64,000 nt of DNA from Ahaetulla prasina (lineage: Eukaryota > Chordata > Lepidosauria > Squamata > Colubridae), in assembly GCF_028640845.1 (NCBI RefSeq), contig NC_080540.1, positions 159,610,438 through 159,674,437 on the forward strand, in the 5' to 3' direction. The notes beneath the pieces were generated by a model. The model ran no database searches, was not told the origin of the DNA, and was given only the letters and a program-made list of their open reading frames with translations. Positions 11,650 through 23,469 of this stretch are shown piece by piece. A program made the translations under genes and the position numbers. Numbering within the stretch: position 1 is the first letter of the stretch; the number at the start of each line of letters is the position of its first letter.

Positions 11650-14390
11650 AGACCGTCATCAGCATTCAAAGATACCACCCAGTTGCCTCTCCTATAGATA
11701 GGCACTGGAGAAATTTATTAGTTTTTCCCCTCCTTGGTAGCTCTTGACCAGATCTGACCCATTTTTAAATCTGACCCCTTTCTCACATGCAGGCACAAAC
11801 ATCAAATTTGGTCTTAATCTGTGTTGTGAAAATTGCCCTGCTGGCAGACAGACAGGCAGAGCCCCTTCATCTATTTTTTAAATATTCTGTTGGGTTGGGG
11901 GAAAAAATACAACAAACATTGCCCTCCCTGTAAAACAATAATTACAGGAAACTTCTGAAATGGTAATTTTTGCCATTTGTTGAACCAGAAGGAAGCAAAA
12001 TAGTAAATACAGTTTCTACTACTAAAGTAGATGATGTTCTTTATGCTTTACATCAAAGGGATGCAGTGTTAACATCCTATTAAATAAATATACACAATAA
12101 AATGGCAGTTTTATTTTGGTGTAGGAAGTTTCTTCTGTTCTTGACCAACTGTGAGTCATGTTTATGACAATCTCCAGATATAGCATTCATAATATTTCAT
12201 TATTTCTGGCAGAATAATTTTGCCTCTTGTATAGAACATTATTCTTTTCCCATTGCCATGTAGAATAAAGCAATAATTTTATACTGTATAAATATATTTA
12301 ACTGGGATTCCAATTAGAATCCCTTACTTCTATCATTGATAACAGGATGTATTCCAATTTTAAATTAAGTGGAATCACTTAATTCCACCTGATACAGTAG
12401 GTTCAGATTTTTGCAGTTGGACTGCTTTGCCTTGGATCTTAAGAACTCAGAAACAGTAATAAGATAATTAGAAACAATCATTAGCTTAACATAGCATGTT
12501 ATACATAACATGATCGGTTTGATTTTAGTTTAATGTTTTATGCAAAGAAATCTACAGTGGCTTATACTCTTAAGTGTTGGTGAATCCAGTTAATTCCAAT
12601 TTAATATGCAAATCATGGTTAAGAAAACTTGCTTAGTGTTATGTATGTGAAACTGCCACATCACTTGTACAGATAATGTTGTTTTGAAGCTAGAATTTGA
12701 AACAGGGATGTTTTTCTTCTAGCTCATGATATACCTGCAAATTGGAACTATTTGCCTACTGCAATTTCTTTGCATTTTCAGTGCGAACATATTGGGTTAT
12801 TGCCATAGATCATGCTGCGCTAGGAGACCAGTAAGATGCTGCATCTGATTTTTATTTAGGATTGTTTTGCTGACTGCAGCTTAAATTATCTAGCTTAGAT
12901 GTATAGTTCAGTGTGTGGCTGTCATTAGTAACGTGGTTTTCTTTTAGGAACAGCATAATTGAACTAAGCCTCTAGATGAGATGACATTTTACTTTATAGT
13001 TTGGGATGATATTCCTCCCATCCACCCCATGCCCTCCCAACAGTTTTAAGCAAATTCTCTGGTGTCTATTTATTTTGTAAATGTATTTTTAGAGACTCCA
13101 CCAGTAAAAGCTTTTCTAAGCTGGATATTCCAGTGTAGTCTTTTCAGGGATAAGAATGAGTCACCTTAAATAATTACCAAAATTTGGGATATTGAAGGCA
13201 GCCAAATGTGTTCTAAAAGCTGCATCAGCAGCAGTCACTAAATTTCTCATTGTTTTCATGATTTTTAAAACCATGATTTTTAAAACCATTTTTATAACAA
13301 GCTTGAGGTTCCCCCCTCCTTATTTCTTGTTTTTTTTTTCCCCACCCACATTCTGGATTCCAAGCATGAAATGCACAATATCTCGGTATGCTGTGCAGAG
13401 CACGTTTACAGGATAAATGTAGGTTTAAAATAATCCTCCCAGCTATCTCTCCCAAAAGCCTGCTGGGAGGTACCTGCCAATATTTTAAAATACAAGAAAG
13501 GCAAGATTTAGGGCACTTGCAGATGGAGAATTTGAGAAATGGATATGTCAGCTTTCTGATCTCGGCTTTTCTGATTAAATATTAAAGCCACTGATTATCA
13601 CATAAAACCAATCAAGCTGTTTAAAGGTTGCAGCCCTTCTGCCAATAGTTTGCAGTCAATACCCACAAAGGATTTGTTTTGTCTTATTCGGAAGAAACTG
13701 CATAGCCTCCTTGAGAAAAATGCCATCCGTGTTGTCTCCCTCTTTCTCTACATTGTCACTGCTTTCCACTTGTCTAACCATACTGAGGAGAAATGTTAAG
13801 CAAGTATATTCTTTCTCCCTTGTTCTGTGAGCGTTTCTGGTCTCAGGTGAACAAGCAGTGAAACAAGAATGAGGACAGCTGAAGAATTAAGAGGCTCTGT
13901 GGTGGTTTTCCTAGCTGCAGGCCTTTTAGTTCCATTGGGACTATAAATATTATCATCCAGTTTGGAGGAGGCACAAAATTATGGTCAGTATCATTTGAAA
14001 GGGATCAGGCCACACACGCTTCTCTGTGGAGAGTCCCCATAAGAGCCTTGGAGTGGGAGTGGGAGGGAAACAAATATTTAAATGTAGTTGTAATACAGTT
14101 TTGTCCACATCTAGACTTGAAGTTGGGACTTTACCCAACATGAAATTGGGACTTTACCCAATTTAAATATAAATACTGTAGACATCATTCTTGGCCCTCC
14201 AGAAAAAAAATATGTGGATATTAGAACCTTCAAGATTTCCTAGATGTGCTTGGATACTATCAACTAACTATGGCTTTTCGTGTTGTACAGAAAAGCCAAG
14301 GGGAAAAAAATGCAAGGAACATTTGTTATTTCTTTCCTATCTTTATTATTTTTATAAATAGCTGAAGGGAGCGAATGCCTCCAGCACAGC
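11650..14390. other. Repeat-poor intronic stretch with no gene seen
   Basis: About 2.7 kb of the long POU6F1 first intron in which I recognised no mobile element and no exon. It is AT-rich, with scattered homopolymer runs. The low repeat load compared with its surroundings makes it a candidate for conserved non-coding elements, but nothing in the sequence alone proves that. Confidence 0.4.
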
Positions 14391-14394
14391 TTCT

Positions 14395-14545
14395 TCCTCC
14401 TGTTTTCCCCACAACAACCACTATCCTGTGAGGTGAGTTGGACTGAGAGAGAGTGACTGGCTGAACATCACCCAGCTGGTTTTCATGGCCAAGATGGGAC
14501 TTGAACTCATGGTCTCTTGGTTTCTACTCCGGTGTCTAAATTGCT
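14395..14545 (-). mobile_element. MIR-like (CORE) SINE fragment
   Basis: Contains the diagnostic order of ancient MIR/CORE elements: cctgtgaggtgagttggactg, gagtgactgg, catcacccagctgg, then gggacttgaactcatggtctc. Diverged and old. The strand call is tentative. Confidence 0.55.
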
Positions 14546-14747
14546 AGACAAAACTGGCTGTCTACAAATATCCTCACTTGCAATTTACTATAACTTGAAA
14601 AGAGATCCTTCCAATACCTCCCCTACAGAGCACATCTATAGCTTGTTTTCACAAGAAATATGTTTTAAGAGTCTTTGGGCTCTGTATTGCTCTGGTGTTT
14701 TGCCTTGTTTCTGACAACATAATGTGTAAATAAATGTGCAGCCAAAA

Positions 14748-15277
14748 TAGTGGTGAAATCCAATTTTTTTTACTACTGGTTCTGTGGGCGTGGCTTGCTG
14801 AGCGTGGTGTGGCCTAATGGGCATGGCTTGATGGGCGTGGCAGGGAAAGGATACTGCAAAATCCACTCCCCCGCTCCTGGGGGAAGGATATTGCAAAATC
14901 TCCATTCCCACCCCATTCTGGGGCCAGCCAGAGGTGGTATTTGCCGGTTATCCAAACTACTCTAAATGTCCAAGGGCCGTAATAGCTCAGGCTGTTAGAA
15001 GCCTGTTATTAGAACACAGTAGCCTGCAATTACTGCAGGTTCAAGCCCGGCCCAAGGTTGACTCAGCCTTCCATCCTTTATAAGGTAGGTAAAATGGGGA
15101 CCCAGATTGTTGGGGGGGGCAATAAGTTGACTTTGTAAAAATATACAAATAGAATGAGACTATTGCCTTATACACTGTAAGCCGCCCTGAGTCTTCGGAG
15201 AAGGGCGGGATATAAATGTAAACCAAAAAAAAAATATGTCCGCTACTGGTTCTCCAGAACTGCTGGATTTCACCCCG
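14748..15277. mobile_element. hAT-like MITE, family E, split by a SINE
   Basis: The left end tagtggtgaaatccaa and right end ctggatttcaccccg form the family E terminal inverted repeat. The body carries ggttctgtgggcgtggctt, shared with the copy at 36747-37230. A SINE sits inside at 14974-15233. The flanking duplication is not clear. Confidence 0.7.
14974..15233 (+). mobile_element. tRNA-derived SINE with L2-type tail, inserted in a MITE
   Basis: A-box region taatagctcaggctg, B-box ggttcaagcccgg, tail gccgccctgagtcttcggag, then gaagggcgggatataaatg and a run of A. Near-duplicate flanks (aaatgtcc before, atatgtcc after) fit target-primed insertion. It is nearly collinear with the minus-strand copy at 1407-1670. 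Confidence 0.88.
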
Positions 15278-16813
15278 AGTCAAGTTACCATCCAATTCTC
15301 CTGCTTCATATGCTTTCAAATTGGAGAACCATTTCTGTATAGGGATAATCTGCAATCTGCCTACGGGCCAGTTCTTCTAGGATTAGAGAACTAGGACAAT
15401 TTTCCAATGATATATTTCTTACCTATGGTAGAATAAAGATAAGATTCTCCCCCGGCTGTTATCTGGGACAGTTTCATATTTGACTCATCAGCACTTGTAA
15501 TTAAACTTGGTAATTATGTTCACCATGAGATTTGGAGTGTTGCAAATCCATCCTCTCCCTCTCTCTTTTAATTTTGCACTTTTTCAATTCTTTGTCACCA
15601 TCTGCTGTGAAATGGCTGTGGTTTTTGTTGTTGTTTTTGCAGTGTACACATAACATTGCCATCTGGGCAAAATTGTTTGTCCCATTGATTGCAGAAATGT
15701 ATGGTGAAGCAAATGAAAATGCTACTCCATGTTAGTGGCATGTCGGCTAAATGAAATCCAGCCCACTTGTGAGCTACAGAACATGCACAGAGCTTGACAT
15801 TATGAAATGTCTATTTTAATAGCCTCTCTTGCTAATTGGTCTCTGCACGGCATTGGAAAAAAATAGCTCTCTGCTTGACTCTGCCCCACTGGGAAGACCT
15901 GAGAAGATCTGAGTTTCTTTGCAAATGATAAATACCTTGGCGGCTGGCTTCAGACTTTTCATCATTTTTGCATGCAAAGAGAGTCTAAAAGTAACAGTTT
16001 GATTTGACTTGTTACTACAGCTTTGTGCAATGAACCTTTTTGTAAGGCAGGGATAGGTGGTCTTCAAACCCTACCACTGCCACCTGAAACTTTCATGTGG
16101 AAACTACACATGCACTTATGCACACATATACTGTAACTTCCTTGAGGCCTTCACACCTTCCAGCAATTTTTTCCCTCTGTGGAGAGGGAATGAGGACATA
16201 TCTGAAGGCTTATTGACTTTAACGGCAGAATGATTGAAGGCCTTTCACTGCTTTCCTTTCAGTTGATTCTCCCAACGTCTAGGGGAGGCTACCTGCTCAT
16301 CAGTTTCTGAGGAACTTTTATTGTAACGAGACAGATGTATGCTTTTATTCCCTCCTGGGCCCTGCCCCATCCATGTTTCCAATGCAATCATTTCTGCTCT
16401 GGAAGGAACTTGGAGCTGCAGCATTAAAGGCACTCTTACCAAATTATAGTTCTGACTGATCTGTACTGAAGCAATTGAATTGATCACCAGGCAGTGCTAA
16501 ATATATCTAGACTTCGCTCTAGAGTTGCTGGAAATAGATGCATTTCATTTGTTACTTAAATTAATTACTGCACATGCAATTTCATTATCTCTTCCTCGTA
16601 TATTTAATGATCCTCTCCTTATCATATTAAAGATTGCACTTTTGGAGGCAAATTCTGGAGTGGCTCTGAGTACCACATAGGTGGTTGCAAATCTTGCTTA
16701 GCTGCTGTTCAATAGTACAGGGCATAGGACCTGGTGAGAAGTTAAAAGCTTTTTATGGTATGAGACAAGCCTTAAAAGCTGTCTCATCTTCCTCAATCAA
16801 AAGGACTTCTAGT

Positions 16814-17160
16814 CAGTGGTGAAATCTGAACCGGTTTACTACGCATACTACGCTGTGCGCGCATGAGCAGTGCGTACCACCTGTGATGTGCATTAAAAGT
16901 AAATTGCTTTTAAAAGTAAAAAAAAGGCTCTGATGATCGTGTGGCTCAACTGTGATCGTCAGAGCCTTTTAAAAGCATTTTTTAAACAACCTATTCGGAC
17001 AAAGAGGTTGTAGAAAAAATGCTTTTAAAGGTAAAAAAGACTGTGGCCCAGGTAGGCATGGGCCGGGGGGAGGGATTTTTGCTACTGGTTTTCCGAACCA
17101 CCCACCACCATCGCTACCGGATCAGCCTATCCGGTCCGAACCGGGAGCATTTCACCCCTG
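16814..17160. mobile_element. hAT-like MITE, family E, with perfect 8-bp duplication
   Basis: It begins CAGTGGTGAAATC and ends GCATTTCACCCCTG, flanked by CTTCTAGT at 16806-16813 and again at 17161-17168. An internal inverted repeat (aaagcattttt...aaatgcttttaaa, with ggctctgatgatcg on one side) would fold as a long hairpin. No coding capacity. Confidence 0.92.
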
Positions 17161-17381
17161 CTTCTAGTCCATTCTCTTGATGGACTTCTTATCTTCAGAA
17201 GAAAGAAACGAAGTAAACAAAGTGAATTATTTCTAGATTCAAGAGATACTGTGGGTTGCAGTTTCTTCTGTTCATACTGAACAGAATGGACTGAAATCCG
17301 TCATCCCCAGATTTTTAAAGATTCCCTCAATTTGGATTCAACTTCTGATGTTTCATTACAAAAATATATCCTTACACAGAT

Positions 17382-17745
17382 AGTTATTGACATATGACTA
17401 TAATCGAGCCTGCCCATTACGATGGTATGTCGTGACGGTCATAACTGACCCCATTTGTGCAGCAGTTGTTAAGCGAATGCAGCGGTCTTAAAGTGAACCC
17501 CAGGTTAGTTAAGCGAATGCTCTGGTTGTTCATTGAATAGTTTGCTGAGGGTGTGGTTTTGATGAACATCTGAAGTTACTGCTAAGTTTTGACAAAACCA
17601 TCACAAAATATGACCACAGGATATTATAAATGTCTGTAAATGTTTTGCCAAGCACTCATAGTTCGGTCACATGACCATGGAAGGGGCCCAACTGTCAGAA
17701 TTTTGAATTCGGGTCATAAGTGACCAGTTGCATAATTCTTGTAGT
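17382..17745. mobile_element. TA-flanked MITE family A, degenerate
   Basis: Degenerate left end (tagttattgacatatgac), family A interior (gttaagcgaatgc repeated, cacatgaccatgg) and an eroded right end. One of three adjacent family A copies between 17.4 and 19.3 kb. Confidence 0.6.
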
Positions 17746-17925
17746 TTTCTAGGGCAGCAATATAGAAATAGAGTTGTCTTCTTCCAGCATACTTATTTTT
17801 CTGCTTTGCCAGTCTAGCGATAGCCCTCAGCTTTCCTGATCGCCCATTGAAGCTAATCTTGTCTGACATTGCTTAGGTTTTTTTTGGTGGTGCTACGTAG
17901 TAACATCAAATTGTCATTATATTTA

Positions 17926-18321
17926 CAGGTAGTCCTCAACTTATAACCTCAATTCAGCTCAAAATTTATGTTACTAAGTGAGAAACTTTTTAAGTGAGTT
18001 TGGCCCCATTTTACAACTTTTCTTGCCACATTTGTTAAGTGAATCACTGCAGTTGTTAAATTAGTAACAGGGTTGTTAAGTGAATCTGGCTTCCCCATTG
18101 ACTTTGCTTGTCAGAAGGTCACAAAAGGGGATCACATGACTCCAAGACACTGCAAGCTGCATAAATATGAGTCCGTTGTCAAACATCTGAATGTAAGTCA
18201 CGTGTCCACAGGGATGCTGCGATGGTCATAAGTATGAAAAGTGGTCAGAAGTCACTATTTTTAGTATCGTTTTAACTTCGAACGGTCACTAAATGAACTG
18301 TTGTAAGTTGAGAACTACCTG
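17926..18321. mobile_element. TA-flanked MITE family A
   Basis: Full-length copy. Left end caggtagtcctcaacttata, right end gttgagaactacctg, preceded by TA. The interior has the family phrases cccattttacaac, gttaagtgaatcactgcag and gaacggtcactaaatgaac. Confidence 0.88.
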
Positions 18322-18364
18322 AATAATGTAGGTCTATCTTCAAGACTTCATATACCTTGATAGA

Positions 18365-19341
18365 CAGGTAGTCCTCGACTTAACAACTGTTCATTTAATG
18401 ACCGTTTGAAGTTAAAACGCCACTGGAATTAGTGACTTCTGACCATTAGTGGGGGCAACTCGTTGCTCCCATGTAACACCAATCCTGCGCAGCTTGCACT
18501 GGCTTCCTGTGGTCTTTCGGGTGCGCTTCAAGATTTTGGTTACCACCTTTAAAGCGCTCCATGGCTTAGGACCCGGGTACTTACGGGACCGCCTGCTGTT
18601 ACCTTGTGCCTCCCACCGACCCGTACGCTCACACAGAGAGGGCCTTCTCAGGGTGCCATCCGCCAAGCAATGTTGGCTGGCGGCCCCCAGGGGAAGGGCC
18701 TTCTCTGTTGGAGCTCCTATGCTCTGGAATGAACTTCCCCCCCGGTTTACGTCAATTGCCTGATCTTCGGACCTTTCGGCGTGAGCTGAAAACGCACCTA
18801 TTTATTCAAGCGGGACTGGATTGAAATTTTATTGGGGTATTTATGTTTTAAGATTTTAAATGGTTTTAAAATTTCGGCCACATTATAATATTTCTTTTTA
18901 ACTTCTTTTTAATGTTTATATATTGAATTTTTACTTGGCTGTACACCGCCCTGAGTCCTCTGGGAGAAGGGCGGTATAAAAATCGAAATAAATAAATAAA
19001 TAAATAAATAAATAAATTTTTCACACTCAACGACCATTGCAGCATCCCCATGGTCACGTGATTTACATTCAGATGCTTGACAGCTGAGTCACATTTATGA
19101 CGGTTACAGTGTCCTGCAGTCATGTGATCCTCTTTTGCGACTGTCTGACAAGCAAACTCAATGGGGGAGCTGCCAGATTCCCTTAACAACAGTGTTTACT
19201 AATTTAACAACTACAGTGATTCACTGAACGAATGTGGCAAGAAATATTGTGAAATGGGGCAAAACTCACCTAACAAATTTCTCACTTAGCAACATAAATT
19301 TTGGGCTCAACTGTTGGGTTGTAAGTTGAGGTACTATCTTA
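18365..19341. mobile_element. TA-flanked MITE family A, split by an L2 LINE 3' end
   Basis: Starts caggtagtcctcgacttaac. Its interior stops near 18447 (cttctgaccatt), resumes at about 19019 (ttttcacactcaacgacc) and closes with gttgtaagttgaggtac. The missing middle is replaced by the LINE fragment at 18448-19018, so the LINE inserted into an existing MITE. Confidence 0.82.
18448..19018 (+). mobile_element. L2-type LINE 3' fragment
   Basis: Encodes the C-terminal tail of the same reverse-transcriptase family as the 5.8-8.7 kb element (HVTPILRSLHWLPV, KALHGLGPGYLRDRL, LWNELPP) with a frameshift near 18740. The 3' UTR has caccgccctgagtcctctgg and ends in (AAAT)n. Heavily 5'-truncated. Confidence 0.9.
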
Positions 19342-20542
19342 TACTACAGATCAATTCCATAGTTATTTGCCAAGCCAGTTTTAGGCATGCAAATAAAAGA
19401 ACGCAGTTCAGGACTTTCCATTATAAGCACAGTGGAAATGCATTAACAGAGGGTTCTGTATCAGGTACAAAGAATCAGGACCACCAGTTAGGCTGCAGCA
19501 TAGAAGATTTATTCAAGACTATACCCAAGAATCTGGTCAACTAAAGTTCAACAATAAATTGATGACAGATAAGGGTCAACGGAATGCAGGAAGAGTTGGA
19601 TTTGGAGCACTTTTGGGAATGCAATGACTCTAAGCTGATGACACATTTACCTCCACACACTCTCAAGCTTTGCCTGCTCTTCTAAATCCTATTCCTATTC
19701 AAATATTCTAAGCGGGCAAGTCCTCCATTCAGTTTCTGAGTAAAGTCATCTTCTTGTGTATCGGTTTGAATAAGTCTTCTGTGCGGCCACATAACTGGTG
19801 ATCCTGATTCATTGATCTTGTGTATCAGTGAAAACCCCTAGAAATCTCTTGCAGGCACAGCACCCACAATGCTGCAGCTTCCATATCTTTGAAACCATCA
19901 GGCATTTATTTAATATTGTCACTCTTTTTTGTTTTGTAATTTTAGTTTCTTTGGCTTTGGAGGGTAAATAAATGATTGCATGCATGATAATTTTTCATAG
20001 GTGAGGTGGCCCAAACTGGTAAAATTATATGTAAGCGTAATAGTAAGTATGTAGGTCTGCCTACCGGTATCTGTGTAGTAAATCTAATTAAAATAAGGAC
20101 ATTGTTCTAAATTAATTAATGGTTTGAATTCTCCTTTCTTGTAAAGCAGAGCTTACAGGATAATTATCTCTGTGCATTAATCTTTTCCCGTTCTTTTTCT
20201 TCATCTGAAATCCACTTAAGGAAGATGACACCAAAGAGATATCAAAGGCAGATAAGAGCAAGATGTTTCAGAAATGGAACATAGGAAAAGGGACAGCAGA
20301 GATGAGCTACAGAGCTGGCATGTGATTATTATTTTTTATAGTTTGCCTAAGGGAGTTTAGGTTAGCCTAAGTGAATCTGGAGGAGCTCTGCAGTTTTAAT
20401 ACATTCAAGTTATACATAAAGCTCTTGGCTATATCCCAGTTGTTGTTGTTTTTAAAGACAATATGATGTTTTTGTTTCTGTGTTATAAAATTTCAAACTG
20501 CAGACCAGTGGCACATTTTCTACACTTGTAGCATAAGTAGAT

Positions 20543-20713
20543 CAGTGGTGGGTTGCCCCTGGTTCGGACCGGTTCACAACAACCGGTAGTAAAACCAGCG
20601 GGAGGCTCCACCCACTGACCCGGATGTCATCAGAAAACTTCTGTGCATGCGCAGAAGCGCGTGCACTCGGCCCGTTTGAACCGATAGTAAAGATAAGTAG
20701 AATCCACCCCTTA
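20543..20713. mobile_element. hAT-like MITE, family E (short), perfect duplication
   Basis: It begins CAGTGGTGGGTTGCCCC and ends in a partly eroded complement (aatccacccctta). AAGTAGAT flanks it at 20535-20542 and 20714-20721. The interior has ggaccggttcacaacaaccgg and a catgcgcagaag motif common to this family. Confidence 0.88.
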
Positions 20714-21366
20714 AAGTAGATGGAAGTGGATGTGTTTGGGAAACAATGAAAATAGCATCTTAGTTGATCAAAAAAAAATAAAAAAATCTGATGTTTAATT
20801 AACTCAGGAAATGACAACAAATCAATCACTGTCTGAAAAATGACCTAACACAACACAAGTCTCAGGGGTTTTGGAAAATGGGAGAAACTGAAGCTGGAAG
20901 TCTTAGAAGTCTTTTGGGATGGTAGCTCTGCTCTCATAAACCTAAGTTAGCATCACCGTTTCAAATTTTCTTGAGAACTATGAAGCTCAGAGTGTGGAAT
21001 TTGTGACCTCCTGTGTAGGTGTATTAAAAAAAAAATTCAACTCCATGCATCAAGGAGTTGAATGCCATCCAGACAAACTAGATAAGTGCATTATAGATAT
21101 ACCCCTTATAAAAAATGAATCAAGTCTTTTATAAAGACAGTTACCTTTCCACAAGGCTGTATGTATGTTATGAAAACATTTGCAATGGAATTCTCGGTCC
21201 AAAACAAGTAAACAGATACAGAGCCTGACACGAATAAAAATAATCCAATACAGAGAGCCTTTGGAAGAAAGGTAGATGATGAGAAAGAAGATATTGAGTT
21301 GTCTTCCAGACTGTAACTTGAAGAGTTTAAAATTCTGCAGAAGGATTTGAAGGTCAGTTTATATCA

Positions 21367-21490
21367 ATGTTATTCAACCTCGACAAATTTAAGATATGCG
21401 GACTTCAACTCCCATAATTTCCCAGCCTGCATGCCAGCTGGGGAATTCTGAGAATTAAAGTCCATATATTATAAAATTGCTAAAGTTAAG
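21367..21490. mobile_element. Old palindromic MITE, family B
   Basis: Diverged copy: ttattcaacctcg, ggacttcaactcccataat, cccagcctgcatgccagctgg, then gaattctgagaattaaagtcc. The two arms still pair but with many mismatches, so it is much older than the copies at 43482 or 56969. Confidence 0.6.
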
Positions 21491-21679
21491 CAGTGGCTTT
21501 GGCTTACTTTGTTTTTAGATAGTAGAAATAAGCGTAATTAAATATGTACTTTGAATATCAGTAAATTGGCTTGACTAAATCAGGAAAAAAGGCTAGATAG
21601 GGTTCAATAGCTAGATATATTCAGAGGCAAAGAAGCCTTAAAATAGATTAGACTTCCTGAAAACCAACTTATCCAAGCA

Positions 21680-22450
21680 CGGTCACTAATAAGCAACTGC
21701 AGTATGAGGAAAAATTACACAAAAATGCTTTGTGGACACCAGAGTTGTTAAAAGAACATGCTTAAGAAACGGAAAGGCGAGTATGGACAATTGGTTCACA
21801 TCTACAGAGACAGAAGGAAAGAAAGTTAAAAACAAGGCAGGACTGGGGAACATGAAGCATAACCCCTTAAAAAGTATCTGAGTATTTGAAGAAAGGAATT
21901 GAATTGATAGGTCATCCACTCAATGAGGATGTTGAAAATGTTAAAAAATAAAATGGAAAAGGTAAACGTTAAGACAAAAGGAAAATTATATTGATTAATA
22001 AGCGCCATGGCTGGTTTGAGATCAGGGCTATGGTTCAAAAATAATAAGATGTTTATCAGGAATTTAAGACTTCTGAGTCAGACAATGATTAAAACAACTT
22101 GCTAATGTATTCTCAGAAAATCAATTATTATTTCTGAGATGTTCTGAGGAATGGATAAGATGCCATAGAACTGGGAAGAAAGGACTCAGAAGAGAAGTAA
22201 AGTATCTAACGGAAAAAGAAAGATAGATAAAACTATAAATCCAGTATAGTATGGATTTATAGTAAGTGACTCCAGTATAGTATGGGAACTTAACCAAACA
22301 GATTATAGTAATAGAATTAATAGAAAACAATGCACCTCTGGCTAGAATAATTCCTGCCAAATGTGTTTTCAATCAAGTTATAATGTGTTATGGTAATATT
22401 GTGGATGTAATGTATTTTGATTTCAGCAAAGCATTGGCTAGGTTCCTAGT
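21680..22450 (+). mobile_element. CR1-type LINE relic
   Basis: A degraded reverse-transcriptase segment. Around 22396-22430 the + strand reads VDVMYFDFSKA, the CR1 motif that precedes the first catalytic region, with stops and shifts all around. Only this motif supports the call, and the boundaries are rough. Confidence 0.45.
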
Positions 22451-22922
22451 GGTAATTTAGCTAATAAACAGGTTAAAGGTGTGAGAGATGATCTGAGGCT
22501 AATTCAAGGTTAGCAAGCCAGCCATAAAATAGCCAGTTTGATGCAGAGATTAGAAACGGAGAATAGTTCTGCCTTAGACATGAAGCCATCTGAGTGACCT
22601 TGCACTAGTCTCTCTCTCTGCCCTAAAAAGCAGGCAGTGGCAGGCCATTTCTGAAAAACCTTGCCAAGAAAACTGCAGGGACTAGTCCAGGCAGTTGCCA
22701 GGAGTCAACATTAAGTCGGAGAGGGAGAGAGAGAGTTGGGGGGAGAGACTGTCCTTACGAGATGTATTCACATAACATGCTTAACCTGAATTAATTTAAC
22801 TGTACAATGGCTACACAAGGGATCAAGTTTGTTTTCAGTAGAGGTCTTCAGTAGATGGTCAATATGCATCTCTTATGGATGCTCCCATTCTGGATCACCT
22901 GTATTACGAAGCGTTTGAGTTA

Positions 22923-23462
22923 CCGTATTTTTCTGAGTATAAGACGCACCTTAATTTTTGGGGAGGAAAATAAGAAAAAAAGCTGATTGGCAGGTGGATA
23001 GGCCTCCTGGAATACCCCCAATCAGCTGTTCCCAGAGGTGAATTTTAGCAACAGGTTCCTTGGTTGTGAGCTCTGTGCCTTGCCTTTTTTTTTTTTTTTT
23101 TGCTTTTTTTTTTCTGCCTTTGAAACTCCATTTCAGAAAAAACTGTTTTCTGCCTCTGAAAGCCTCCAAAACAGAACTTCAGAAAAAAAGCCTCTGAAGC
23201 TCTGTTTGGGAGCTTCTTTTCTGAAGCTCTTATTTGGGGACTTTTTTCTGAAGCTCTGTTTGAGGCTTTTTTTCTGAAGATCTGTTTGGGAACTTCTTTT
23301 CTGAAGCTCTGTATGGGGGCTTCTTTTCTGAAGCTTCTTTCAGCCTCTGAAACCTCTGTTTTTAGAAGCTGCGTGGGGCTACATTCGGAGTATAAGACGC
23401 ACCCAGATTTTCACCCTCTTTGTTGGAGGAAAAAGGTGCGTCTTATACTCCAAAAAATACGG
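22923..23462. mobile_element. TA-flanked MITE, family F (CCGTATTTTT...TATAAGACGCACC)
   Basis: The left end ccgtatttttctgagtataa and right end ttatactccaaaaaatacgg are inverted and flanked by TA on each side. The interior is built of repeated ttctgaagctctgtttggg-like units of about 35 bp, an internal minisatellite. Confidence 0.8.
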
Positions 23463-23469
23463 TAAGTGA

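Noticed and set aside
14974..15060. Possible tRNA gene
   Set aside because: A- and B-box promoters are present but the cloverleaf is incomplete and the sequence continues into a SINE body and tail.
22590..22735. Possible SINE 3' portion (gccaagaaaactgcagggac phrase)
   Set aside because: The phrase looks like a squamate SINE but I could not find a head or boundaries.
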